From contig NZ_KQ034028.1 of NCBI RefSeq assembly GCF_000970795.1, positions 775,839-839,838 of the forward strand: a stretch of DNA of 64,000 nt. The letters are read 5' to 3'. Source of the DNA: Bombilactobacillus mellifer. GTDB lineage: Bacteria; Bacillota; Bacilli; Lactobacillales; Lactobacillaceae. Positions 35,826 through 44,291 of the stretch are shown piece after piece. The position numbers and the translations under genes are program-made. Below the pieces are notes generated by a model, which was not told the origin of the DNA, ran no database searches, and worked only from the letters and a program-made list of their open reading frames with translations. The stretch's first letter is position 1. Each line of letters starts with the position of its first letter.

Positions 35826-37142
35826 TCAGGATTCAGTTTTATGTATTGATCGATGGACATATAAATAAACCGGTTCACCGCTCAACGTCAATAAAATACC
35901 AATCATGGCCAAAATAGGTTGAGTAACTGTTGTGGTAATGACAATAAATAATGCACCAACAATGGCTAGAATTGGGGGCCACGGATAACCGGGAATTTTA
36001 TAGGGTCGTTTTAATTCTGGTTGTTGGCGCCGTAAAATAAAAATTCCCACAAACAATAATATCGAAAAAATCCAAGAAACATACACCAACATATCAGTTA
36101 AAGAATCAAAGGTGCCCGAAAAGATCATGATTGTGGCAATCGCACATTCAAACAACATGCTGTTAGTGGGTACAAAAGTTTTTTCGTTTAATTGCCCGAA
36201 AAAATTCGCTAAGGGTAGTTGCTTTTCTTGTCCTAGAATATAAGGCATGCGCGATCCCACTAAAAGATGACCATTCATAGCGCCGAATAAAGAAACCAAA
36301 ATCCCAGCCACCACTAAATTGCCCCCGCTACCGCCGAATAATTGTTGGGCTGTTAACATAGCGGTCTTGGAATTGTTAACGATATGTGACCAAGGTAAAA
36401 CCCGAATGTAACTCCAGTTTAAGAGAGTATAAATAATGGTGACACCCAAAAGTCCCCAAATAATGGCTTGTGCCAAGGTTTTAGCAGGATTTTTAATTTC
36501 ACCAGCTAAATTGCCTATGCTTAACCAACCATCATAAGCAAAAAGTACCGCTAACAAAGCCTGACCAAATGTCCACGTTCCCAAACTGGTGCTCCAATGG
36601 GGAACAGGGGCTTGTTGTAACTGATTAGGACCTGGATAAAATAAAGCAAATAGAATAATCGCGGCAATCGGCAACAATTTGACAATCAGTGCCAGTTTTT
36701 GCACTTGACTGCTGAGCTTAGCCCCTAACCAATTAATGACTAAAATAAGCAGCATAACCAACAAAGCGATAAGTGTGGTTGACCAATTATTAAAAAAAGG
36801 GAGCGCTTTAAATTGCGTGGCAAAAACAATCGCTAAAGCAGCAATATTAGCGGGATAATAAATAATAATTAAAGACCAACCAAAAAGGAAGGCCACTTGC
36901 GCGCCGTAGATTTTTTCCAAATATTTAACTGGGCCACCGTTTTCGGGAAAAATGGCAGCCAATTCGGCAATACTTAGTCCGGCCATTAAGGTAATCAACC
37001 CGGCTAACGGCCACACAATAATACTCAGCCAAGCATTATGGGTAAGCGCTGAAACATTGGCAATTTTGAAAAACGCACCCCCGCCGATCATCGTGCCCAT
37101 GACAGTAGCTAGAGCTGCAAAAAAATTTAATTGTCTTTTCAT
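35826..37142 (-). CDS. APC-family amino-acid permease
   Basis: 438 residues from the ATG at 37142, which has AAGGAG four bases before it. Twelve membrane segments; the first holds the substrate-binding break GTMIGGGAFFKIAN, and GWSLIIIYYPANIAALA, AYDGWLSIGNLAGEIKNPAK follow. Closest in type to the LAT/serine-threonine exchanger group (SteT-like). Substrate not predictable. Single gene. Confidence 0.88.
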   Translation of the reverse strand: MKRQLNFFAALATVMGTMIGGGAFFKIANVSALTHNAWLSIIVWPLAGLITLMAGLSIAELAAIFPENGGPVKYLEKIYGAQVAFLFGWSLIIIYYPANIAALAIVFATQFKALPFFNNWSTTLIALLVMLLILVINWLGAKLSSQVQKLALIVKLLPIAAIILFALFYPGPNQLQQAPVPHWSTSLGTWTFGQALLAVLFAYDGWLSIGNLAGEIKNPAKTLAQAIIWGLLGVTIIYTLLNWSYIRVLPWSHIVNNSKTAMLTAQQLFGGSGGNLVVAGILVSLFGAMNGHLLVGSRMPYILGQEKQLPLANFFGQLNEKTFVPTNSMLFECAIATIMIFSGTFDSLTDMLVYVSWIFSILLFVGIFILRRQQPELKRPYKIPGYPWPPILAIVGALFIVITTTVTQPILAMIGILLTLSGEPVYLYVHRSIHKTES

Positions 37143-37157
37143 AAAACTCCTTATCAA

Positions 37158-37541
37158 TCTTAATAAAGCTTAATAATGGTAATTATATGCTTTAAAAGAA
37201 AAAATAAAAAGAGAAGCTATTATAATTGGTCGGATCTTTTACTGTAGAAACTATGACCAATTCCTATGAATTCTATTGCACAATCCACAAATTGGTTCGC
37301 TATGAAGTTGCAGGTGAGTGGGCAATGTGGCTGCAATAAAGTAGGTGGCACAAGGGTTTGGATGCTAGTCTGGGATCCAACGTATAGCAAAAGCTGCAAA
37401 AATTGATTCAAAATAATTTCAAAAAACGGCAAGAGTTTTCTTAAACTTATTCATTTTAGGTTCATAAAAATTTATAATTAAACTAGTTCATTGGATACCA
37501 ACGATTAGTTGGTGCGATTAACAAAGAAAGGAATTAAAAAA
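37158..37541. other. Intergenic region before the hydroxyisocaproate dehydrogenase gene
   Basis: A rightward promoter TTCATT (37450-37455), 17 bases, TATAAT (37473-37478) lies near the right end. Between 37230 and 37385 is a non-coding stretch containing AGTAGGTGGCAC near 37339, which recalls the core of a T-box, but no terminator with T run follows. No gene is supported. Confidence 0.45.
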
Positions 37542-38450
37542 ATGACAACTAAAATTGGAATTATTGGCGATGGACATGTGGGGTGCACTATTGCTCATGA
37601 ATTAATTGTGTCCGGACTCGTTAATGACTTAGTCATGATCGATGTAAATGAAGGTAAAGTTCAGGCTGATGCTGTCGATTTTGAAGACGCCATGGCTAAC
37701 TTGCCGCATCATGTAAATATTATGGTGAATGACTATGCTGCGTTGCAAGATGCGCAAATTGTCATTAGTACTTTAGGAAAAATCACCCTGGAAGGCAAAG
37801 GTGACCGTTTCGAAGAATTGGAATATAACAAAAAACAATTGCGGCCCATTACCGATTCTATTAAGCAAAGCGGTTTTAATGGCATTTTGTTGGTGATTTC
37901 TAATCCAGTGGATGCTATTACCAATTTGTACCAACAACTGACTAATTTACCTAAAAAACATGTTTTGGGAACCGGGACGCTGCTAGATACGGCACGAATG
38001 AAAAAAGTTGTTTCGCAGCAATTCCATGTTGATCCTCGATCTGTAAGCGGTTTCGCTTTAGGCGAACATGGCAATTCACAATTTATTGCCTGGTCGACGG
38101 TCAAAGTTCTAGAACAACCACTGACGGAGTTAGCACAATCCCATGGCTTAAAATTGCAAGACTTAGAAGACCAAGTAGTACGTGGTGGCGCAACCGTCTT
38201 CTTAGGAAAGCACTACACTAATTACGGAGTTTCCGCCGCGGCGGTGCGGATTGTCCGGGCGATTGTGAGCGATTCACGCACGGAAATGCCGGTTTCCAGT
38301 TATCAGGAAAAATATGGGACATATATGTCTTATCCTGTGATTGTCGGACGTGATGGCATTGTAGCACGTGTAGAATTAGCTTTGACTTCTAATGAAGAAC
38401 AATTATTAGAGAAATCGGCAACAACCATCAAAGAAAAGTCCCAAGCTTAA
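37542..38450 (+). CDS. L-2-hydroxyisocaproate dehydrogenase (L-lactate dehydrogenase family)
   Basis: 302 residues from the ATG at 37542 (GAAAGGA before it). NAD motif IGIIGDGHVGCT, Asp34 as NAD acceptor, Asp149/Arg152 (LLDTARM) and catalytic His176 in GEHGNSQF. The Asn after GEHG and the DAMANL segment follow L-2-hydroxyisocaproate dehydrogenase rather than true L-lactate dehydrogenase (GEHGDS). It reduces branched 2-oxoacids from leucine-type amino acids with NADH. Single gene with own promoter and terminator. Confidence 0.9.
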   Translation: MTTKIGIIGDGHVGCTIAHELIVSGLVNDLVMIDVNEGKVQADAVDFEDAMANLPHHVNIMVNDYAALQDAQIVISTLGKITLEGKGDRFEELEYNKKQLRPITDSIKQSGFNGILLVISNPVDAITNLYQQLTNLPKKHVLGTGTLLDTARMKKVVSQQFHVDPRSVSGFALGEHGNSQFIAWSTVKVLEQPLTELAQSHGLKLQDLEDQVVRGGATVFLGKHYTNYGVSAAAVRIVRAIVSDSRTEMPVSSYQEKYGTYMSYPVIVGRDGIVARVELALTSNEEQLLEKSATTIKEKSQA

Positions 38451-38470
38451 GCTTTTACAGAGTTTTTGTA

Positions 38471-38519
38471 TCCTGTTAATAGTAATTGTTTTGATTAATT
38501 CTATTAACAGGATTTTTTT
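38471..38519 (+). terminator. Terminator
   Basis: Stem TCCTGTTAATAG / CTATTAACAGGA followed by seven T. Confidence 0.9.
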
Positions 38520-39065
38520 GATGCGCTCATAAGTTGCTGGTGGCTGACGGGGTGATTGGGAATGCAAATTTAAGAAAAGGTTCTCTCCAGGGGACTGGGT
38601 CAATTACAGCACAAAGTTAATACCCTTCTTTCATCAGTTGGGTTATTTCCAATTGATAAATCTGCGTTGGTCTACGACTTGGAATCCAAAATTAAATTTG
38701 CAATTGTGCGTCTTGTCAGGACTTCGATTTTTAAAGTTTTTTGTAATAAGTAAGCGCTTATCTATACGCATAAGTCTTAAATAAACAAGGATGAATAGTG
38801 TATCTGGGAGCAAAATTATTATTTATAAAAACTACTCAATGGTCGCCATCAGCTTGCACTAATCACTTGCAAAAGAAAAATTATCAGTGAAATACCTTAT
38901 AATCGAACAGCTCGTAATTGAAACTTTGAGCATAATTACAAGAGATGATCGATTACAAGTTCTGGTCATCTTCCAATTAATAATACTTATAAATGAGCAA
39001 ATATTTTGTCTTATTTTAATAAAAGCGCTACCGTGAAGTTGCAATTACGGAGGGAGATTTTAAGA
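38520..39065. other. Long intergenic region, no gene seen
   Basis: AT-rich. TAAGCGCTTA (38751-38760) is a small palindrome resembling a cre core, and TATAAT at 38898 is a possible -10 for the following dehydrogenase gene. Nothing else is recognised. Confidence 0.4.
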
Positions 39066-39953
39066 ATGGCAAAAAATTTAACTAATCCACTGACACGTTA
39101 TCAGACAGCAAAATTTCCACAACAATCCCAAGAGTATCCGGGACTGCAAAGTAAATTAGATCCCGTTCCCAATGGTGATATGCAAGATTACCAGGGGCAT
39201 GATTTATTAGCTCAGCGTCATGCTTTAGTCACGGGCGGTGATTCTGGGATTGGTCGGGCTGTCGCTATTGGTTTTGCGAAAGAGGGTGCTGATGTCGCCA
39301 TTCAGTATTTACCGGAAGAAGAATCTGATGCCCAAGAGGTTGGTCAACTAATTAAACAGACTGGTCATAAGGCAGTCTTAATTCCCGCTGATTTTCGTCA
39401 ACGTGGACAAGCGCAGCTCGTAGTGGAGCAAGCGTTGCATGACTTGGATCAGTTGGATTTAGTTGTAATGAATGCAGCCATCCAGCAACACGCTGATAGT
39501 TTAGCGGATTTGTCTTTAGATAGTGTTCACGATACTTTTGAAGTCAATATTATTTCTATGTTTGAGATGGTTCAAGCCGCAGTTCCTCATTTACCAGCAG
39601 GCAGTTCGATTTTGACTTCTACTTCGATTCAGGCTTTTCAACCGACACCGCTTTTATTAGACTACGCTTCTACGAAAGCCGCGATTGCTAATTTTACCAT
39701 GAATTTGGCCCAAGAGTTGGCGGCTCAAGGAATTCGCGTGAATGGTGTGGCTCCAGGACCAATTTGGACACCGTTGCAAGTTTGTGGTGGTCAACAACAA
39801 GCCGGGATTCCGGAGTTTGGTCATGAAGAACCGCTTCAACGTGCCGGCCAACCTGATGAACTAGCTCCCGTTTATATCTTTTTAGCTTCAGAAATGGCTA
39901 GCTACATTACTGGTCAAATTTATGGCGTAACCGGCGGACAAGCTATAAATTAA
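39066..39953 (+). CDS. Short-chain dehydrogenase, general-stress type
   Basis: 295 residues from the ATG at 39066 (GGAGGGAG before it). Rossmann motif ALVTGGDSGIGRAVA, NAA in VVMNAAIQQH, catalytic Ser in ILTSTSIQ and YASTK. The long N-terminal extension (TRYQTAKFPQQSQEYPGLQSK) is typical of the YdaD/YhdF/GsiB-like 'glucose and ribitol dehydrogenase' group linked with general stress in Bacillus. Substrate unknown. Single gene. Confidence 0.88.
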   Translation: MAKNLTNPLTRYQTAKFPQQSQEYPGLQSKLDPVPNGDMQDYQGHDLLAQRHALVTGGDSGIGRAVAIGFAKEGADVAIQYLPEEESDAQEVGQLIKQTGHKAVLIPADFRQRGQAQLVVEQALHDLDQLDLVVMNAAIQQHADSLADLSLDSVHDTFEVNIISMFEMVQAAVPHLPAGSSILTSTSIQAFQPTPLLLDYASTKAAIANFTMNLAQELAAQGIRVNGVAPGPIWTPLQVCGGQQQAGIPEFGHEEPLQRAGQPDELAPVYIFLASEMASYITGQIYGVTGGQAIN

Positions 39954-39963
39954 ACTAGACCAC

Positions 39964-40009
39964 AAAAAAATCTCATCTTGGTCAACACGCCAGTCAATGA
40001 GATTTTTTT
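39964..40009. terminator. Bidirectional terminator
   Basis: AAAAAAATCTCAT / ATGAGATTTTTTT between convergent genes. Confidence 0.85.
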
Positions 40010-40052
40010 ATTGTCTTCAATTGGAAACTTAAAAAACAAAAGCCCCAGCAGT

Positions 40053-40799
40053 TTATTCCATATCGTAAATATAAGCCTTATCAAACAAACCCTTAGAAAA
40101 ATACAAGGTACAAGAAGCACTGCCGGCACCATTGAGCCCAGAATTATAAGTCCATTCTTGCCTATGATTATTACCGTACTCCGTATAATCATTGGGCGGT
40201 CCCAGTTGTTGGACAATTTTTTGTTTTGAAGTGCCTTTTTTCAAATTTTTGATGTCCGTTTTACTGATTAAGTGTTTGCGGGTAACTTTTAAATCACTGA
40301 TCGACTTGGAAACGGCGTGATTATTTTTGAATTGCAAATCCACACTGGCGTTAGAGCCGCCTTTTTGAACTTTATTCCAACTGGCTGATTGTTCAGATCC
40401 ATAATGATGCTTATACTTCGGAGTCCCCCATAATTTTTCTAAAGTAGTCAAAGTTGTCCCGGTTTTAGAATTAATGTGAAGAGTTTGAAAAGTTTTTAAA
40501 TTGGGATGATTCGATTGTGTTTTGGGCTGCGACTTTGATTTTTGTTTACGTTTAGGCTGGGATTTAGCCGGCGCACTAGAAGTAGTTTTTTCTTTAGTTT
40601 GAGTTATTGGCAAAAAATTAGTTACCCAGTGAACAATTGGTGGAACAACACCGATCAATAAAATTAGGACCAAGACGGCGATAATAAACTTACGAAGAGA
40701 GAACTTTTTTTGCCCCGCTTTGGGAGTGGTTAAGTCCTTAGTTTGGTCAGAGGTTTGATAATGTTTGGTTTGCGAATTGTATTGTTTAGGATTCGCCAT
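40053..40799 (-). CDS. Membrane-anchored DUF3862/BamE-like domain protein
   Basis: 248 residues. A charged cytoplasmic start (1-32) is followed by one membrane helix (RKFIIAVLVLILLIGVVPP), a Lys/Ser/Gln-rich linker, and two BamE-like repeats, each with a G-T then a G-P or G-T-P (TTLEKLWGTP and KQKIVQQLGPPNDY). DUF3862-type proteins are exported in lactobacilli and streptococci with no firm function. Single gene. Confidence 0.78.
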   Translation of the reverse strand: MANPKQYNSQTKHYQTSDQTKDLTTPKAGQKKFSLRKFIIAVLVLILLIGVVPPIVHWVTNFLPITQTKEKTTSSAPAKSQPKRKQKSKSQPKTQSNHPNLKTFQTLHINSKTGTTLTTLEKLWGTPKYKHHYGSEQSASWNKVQKGGSNASVDLQFKNNHAVSKSISDLKVTRKHLISKTDIKNLKKGTSKQKIVQQLGPPNDYTEYGNNHRQEWTYNSGLNGAGSASCTLYFSKGLFDKAYIYDME

Positions 40800-41014
40800 G
40801 AAAGATCAACTCCGTTAAAATTGCCAAAATTGTTGCGCTTACTATGTATAAATTATTTTCTGCTAATAATTAGATTTGTAAAACTATTGTAACGCAGTTT
40901 ACCCCGTCTTTAAAAGGCAATTAGTGATAAAACTGTCAAAGGCTAAATCAGTTAACACAGTAGCTCCAGATCTTGTGCCTGTATTAATAGTCACAATCGA
41001 GTCCCACGCCATAT

Positions 41015-41062
41015 AAAAAGTGCTCCCATTCATTAGTGTGAGTGGCTAATGAAGAGAGCACG
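41015..41062 (-). terminator. Terminator of the 43-residue protein gene
   Basis: Arms GTGCTCCCATTCATTAG and CTAATGAAGAGAGCAC pair well; on the complement TTTTTAT follows. Confidence 0.75.
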
Positions 41063-41073
41063 CCGAGGTAGAA

Positions 41074-41205
41074 TTAATTTTTTTTGCTTTGGGATAAAGC
41101 ACTGGCGGCTACGGATTTGGCAGTCGCACTACTATCTTTACTATGCAATTCTTGAGCTGCTTTTTTGGCAACTTCAGGTGAAGTTTTTTTATCAGATTGA
41201 GCCAT
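41074..41205 (-). CDS. Small conserved-type hypothetical protein, 43 residues
   Basis: Begins MAQSDKKTSPEVAKKAAQEL and ends SALSQSKKN. AAAGAGGCG stands five bases before the ATG and a strong terminator follows, so it is a real gene. Composition is Lys/Ala/Ser-rich and without Cys or aromatic residues. It resembles small 'S-x-A-A-S-A-L-S-Q' proteins widespread in Firmicutes (from memory), whose function is unknown. Confidence 0.75.
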   Translation of the reverse strand: MAQSDKKTSPEVAKKAAQELHSKDSSATAKSVAASALSQSKKN

Positions 41206-41454
41206 CAGATCGCCTCTTTAAAGTCAGGATTATAAGAGCGAAAAACCTTCGCTACTTATGAGAATTATTGTACGCGCACTGAGGAGGCAACTACAAAGAA
41301 TATACTTTATTAATTTGTGAGTAATTAAAAATGCTTTTCCAGTAAAGAAAACTGGTTGTTTATCGTGTATTTATTGTATAATATAGTTCCTTGGCAGGGG
41401 CACAGTTTTGATTAACAATGAGTCCAAACAACGCTTGACGTTGCTTCACTGGGC

Positions 41455-41964
41455 TCATTTTTCCTTTTCAGACTGAACAACAGCAAATTTACCAAAATGG
41501 CCGTCCACTAATTGGGCCACGGCTTGAGCATCGACGAGAACCGAACGGCCGATTTTGCCGGCTGAAATCGCTATTTGTTTATCTGAAAGCGCCTGTTGAT
41601 CAAAATAAATAGGATAATTATGTTGTTCACGGATACCAATAGGACTATTTGCACCATGAACAAAGCCAGAAGTGGCTTGTAGTTTCTTCAAGGGAACTAA
41701 GGTGACTTTTTTATTACCGGATAATTTAGCTAACAGTTTATAGCTCAGATGTTTATCAAGGGGCAAAACCCCCACTAAAGGTCCAGTTTGATTGCCAGTT
41801 AGCACTAATGTTTTATATACTGGCCACGGTGTGGAAGTTGTAACGATTTGTTCGACATCGCCTACCGTTTCAGTTGGAAAACTTAATTGTTGATAGGCAA
41901 TGTGTTGTTGATCTAAGATCTTTTCAACTAGAGTTTTGGTAATACGTTTTTTCTTTTTCGACAT
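41455..41964 (-). CDS. ybaK: YbaK/EbsC-family aminoacyl-tRNA deacylase
   Basis: 169 residues from the ATG at 41964 (TTGAGG before it). Cys-tRNA(Pro) deacylase type: VYKTLVLTGNQTGPLVGVLPLDKHLSYK with the catalytic Lys region, GFVHGANSPIG and ISAGKIGRSVLVDA. YbaK removes cysteine wrongly charged on tRNA-Pro. Single gene, divergent from the small gene at 42037. Confidence 0.9.
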   Translation of the reverse strand: MSKKKKRITKTLVEKILDQQHIAYQQLSFPTETVGDVEQIVTTSTPWPVYKTLVLTGNQTGPLVGVLPLDKHLSYKLLAKLSGNKKVTLVPLKKLQATSGFVHGANSPIGIREQHNYPIYFDQQALSDKQIAISAGKIGRSVLVDAQAVAQLVDGHFGKFAVVQSEKEK

Positions 41965-42036
41965 AAGTAACCTCAATTGCATGCTGTGATAGAATAATAA
42001 AATAATTTAACCTGATGTAAAACAAAGGGGATTAAC

Positions 42037-42192
42037 ATGTTTGGAATTAATAAGAAGAAATCCATCAATTTAAAACAACGGGATTTTGCGAAATTGGCCA
42101 CACAAGCTCGGCAAAATAGCGCGCAGTTTGCTAAAGTGCAGCAACAATTTGCTAAACTTGTCAAACATTACTCCTCTCATCATCATAAATAA
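42037..42192 (+). CDS. Small hypothetical protein, 51 residues
   Basis: Begins MFGINKKKSINLKQRDFAKL and ends in SSHHHK. AAAGGGG is placed six bases before the ATG. It is rich in Lys, Gln and Ala, predicted as one amphipathic helix with heptad-like FAK repeats (RDFAKLA, QFAKVQ, QFAKLV). No known family recognised. It stands 21 bases before prmA and may be co-transcribed. Confidence 0.65.
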   Translation: MFGINKKKSINLKQRDFAKLATQARQNSAQFAKVQQQFAKLVKHYSSHHHK

Positions 42193-42213
42193 TTCTTGAG
42201 GTGAAAGCAATCC

Positions 42214-43092
42214 GTGAACGACGGGGGTGATTTTATAAGTACTCAATGGTGGCAATTACAAATTTTAACAGATGTTCGAAATTTTGATTTGATGAGTGCC
42301 GCGCTTATTAGTTTGCAGGTCTCCGGAATTGCCAACTTGCCTGATGATCGCGGCTTGGTTGCCTTTGTGCCCGAACAGCAATTGCATTCTCACTGGTGTG
42401 ATCAATTGACGACCTTATTAGAACAATGGCACTTAGCACCGGATCAATATCAGTTAACAATAAAACCCCAAGCACCAGTGAATTGGGGAAAGCAGTGGCG
42501 GCCTTATTATCACGCTGTTCAGATTACACATTTTATGAAGATTGTTCCTGCCTGGCAAACTGAGCAGACAATTGGACCGTATGATATTCTCTTAGATCCC
42601 AAAGAGTCCTTTGGTACGGGGATCCATCCCACGACTCGATTATGTTTACAATTATTAGAACAGGTCGTTGGGCAACAACAAACAATGATTGATGTGGGAA
42701 CGGGTACGGGCATTTTAGCCATTGCTGCCCGTAAATTGGGCATAAAACAAATTCTAGGTGTAGATATCGATACTGCAGCCGTAACTGTAGCGCGTGAGAA
42801 TTATGATCGCAACTGTCACGATAAGGCTTTCACGGTGCGACAGAATTCTTTGCTGGCCGGAATTAAGGACAAAGCAGATTTGATTACGGCTAATTTGTTA
42901 GAGGATCCAGTGCGGCAACTCTTGCCCAGTTTAGCAAGTCATTTAACCGCAACAGGACAGGTCATTATTTCGGGTATTTTAGCATCACGAATTGAGCTAC
43001 TTGCTCAAGCTCTACCATCACAATTTACAGTGCAACAAATTATTACCACCCAAGAATGGGGGGCATTGTTAGCACAAAAACAGGAGAAGTAA
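42214..43092 (+). CDS. prmA: Ribosomal protein L11 methyltransferase
   Basis: 292 residues, GTG start with GAGGTG upstream. C-terminal SAM methyltransferase domain: IDVGTGTGILAIAARKLG and ITANLLEDPV (the N-L/P-P type catalytic loop), preceded by LDPKESFGTGIHPTT, the PrmA substrate loop. It trimethylates ribosomal protein L11. It overlaps rsmE by one base (TAATG), the usual order in lactobacilli. Confidence 0.93.
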   Translation: MNDGGDFISTQWWQLQILTDVRNFDLMSAALISLQVSGIANLPDDRGLVAFVPEQQLHSHWCDQLTTLLEQWHLAPDQYQLTIKPQAPVNWGKQWRPYYHAVQITHFMKIVPAWQTEQTIGPYDILLDPKESFGTGIHPTTRLCLQLLEQVVGQQQTMIDVGTGTGILAIAARKLGIKQILGVDIDTAAVTVARENYDRNCHDKAFTVRQNSLLAGIKDKADLITANLLEDPVRQLLPSLASHLTATGQVIISGILASRIELLAQALPSQFTVQQIITTQEWGALLAQKQEK

Positions 43093-43847
43093 TGCAACAG
43101 ATTTTTTGGCCCGATAGTTTAAGAGGGCAAACCCACTTAACTTTAGCTGGAAATGAATTTCAACATTTAATTAAGGTCTTACGCTTGAAAATTAATGATC
43201 GGTTTTGGATTGTGGATCATGAGAAACAAACTTATCAAGCTCAAATTCAAAGTGTGGGCCGACAGGACTTTACAGTCCAGTTAGTCCCGCAATTACGAAT
43301 CCATAGTGAATTACCCAATTCGGTCAAGATTGCTTGTGCCTTATCGAAGAAAGATAAGGTGGAATGGATTACACAAAAAGCGACAGAATTAGGCGTGACG
43401 GAGATTATTTTTTTTAAATCACATTATGCAGTTAAAAAATGGGATAGTGCCCAAGTATCTAAAAAAGTCACACGACTGCAACAAATTGCTTTACATGCCG
43501 CACAACAATCATGGCGGCTGCAAGTACCCCAAGTTCGTTATGCTGCTTCCTTAGCGCAAGTGTTAGCCACGGCGGCTGCTGATTATCGCCTTGTAGCCTA
43601 TGAAGAAGCCGCTAAAAACAATGAACAGGCGCAATTAGCGCAGATTTGCCAGCAGATGCAACCTCAACAATCATTATTGGCTTTCTTTGGACCAGAAGGT
43701 GGGTTTACAGTTGAAGAAATTAATCAAATGAGGCAAAATGGATGTATCGTTTGCGGGCTGGGACCGCGGATTTTACGTGCTGAAACGGCACCTTTATATT
43801 TTTTAAGTGCTGTATCATATCAAACCGAATTAAGTAAGGACTTTTAA
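43092..43847 (+). CDS. rsmE: 16S rRNA (uracil1498-N3)-methyltransferase
   Basis: 251 residues from the ATG that overlaps the prmA stop. N-terminal PUA-like domain (EFQHLIKVLRL) and SPOUT methyltransferase domain with knot: ALSKKDKVEWITQKATELGV, FFGPEGGFTVEEI and LGPRILRAETAPLYFLS. Methylates U1498 in 16S rRNA. Confidence 0.95.
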   Translation: MQQIFWPDSLRGQTHLTLAGNEFQHLIKVLRLKINDRFWIVDHEKQTYQAQIQSVGRQDFTVQLVPQLRIHSELPNSVKIACALSKKDKVEWITQKATELGVTEIIFFKSHYAVKKWDSAQVSKKVTRLQQIALHAAQQSWRLQVPQVRYAASLAQVLATAAADYRLVAYEEAAKNNEQAQLAQICQQMQPQQSLLAFFGPEGGFTVEEINQMRQNGCIVCGLGPRILRAETAPLYFLSAVSYQTELSKDF

Positions 43848-43849
43848 AC

Positions 43850-44203
43850 TTGAAAAAATATGTCATGAAATTTTGGCAATCTGCATACTGTAAGTTGATT
43901 TTATTATTGATCATTATTGGCATTACCCTGCCCTTAATTTTTTCTGCTTTTCACTTAGGTCGTTCATGGCGCGTGGGCATCTTATTTTTGGGGGTTAATG
44001 TGATCACTAGTGCTAGTTTAGGCATTTGGATTCAGCGAACGCAACAACCATGGTGGGTTTTTACTTTTTTTCCGGGGATCTTTTTGGTCATCGTTTTAAT
44101 TCACTACTTAACCAGTATTTATGCTTACTTTTTTGTAGTTTTATATTTTTTGATTGAATATCTAGCGTTTATTTTAATGAAATCTTCACATGAAGGATTG
44201 TAA
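43850..44203 (+). CDS. Small membrane protein of unknown function
   Basis: 117 residues if started at TTG (43850), 112 from the ATG at 43865. Four hydrophobic segments cover nearly all of it. It directly follows rsmE and precedes a terminator, so it ends the prmA-rsmE transcript. No family recognised. Confidence 0.65.
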   Translation: MKKYVMKFWQSAYCKLILLLIIIGITLPLIFSAFHLGRSWRVGILFLGVNVITSASLGIWIQRTQQPWWVFTFFPGIFLVIVLIHYLTSIYAYFFVVLYFLIEYLAFILMKSSHEGL

Positions 44204-44243
44204 TTATCCAGTAATGTCTTCATAATTAACTAGTAGAGTTAGC

Positions 44244-44265
44244 AAGCACACTGGAGTGTGCTTTT
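44244..44265 (+). terminator. Terminator
   Basis: AAGCACACT / AGTGTGCTT with two-base loop and TTTTCTTAT. Confidence 0.75.
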
Positions 44266-44291
44266 CTTATATTTGGAAGTCAGGTGAAGTT

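Noticed and set aside
37220-37432. 70-codon frame on the complement before the permease gene
   Set aside because: No ribosome binding site and no family resemblance; the same stretch looks more like decayed leader DNA.
41049-41261. 70-codon frame on the plus strand
   Set aside because: It is the other strand of the 43-residue protein, which has a proper ribosome binding site and terminator.
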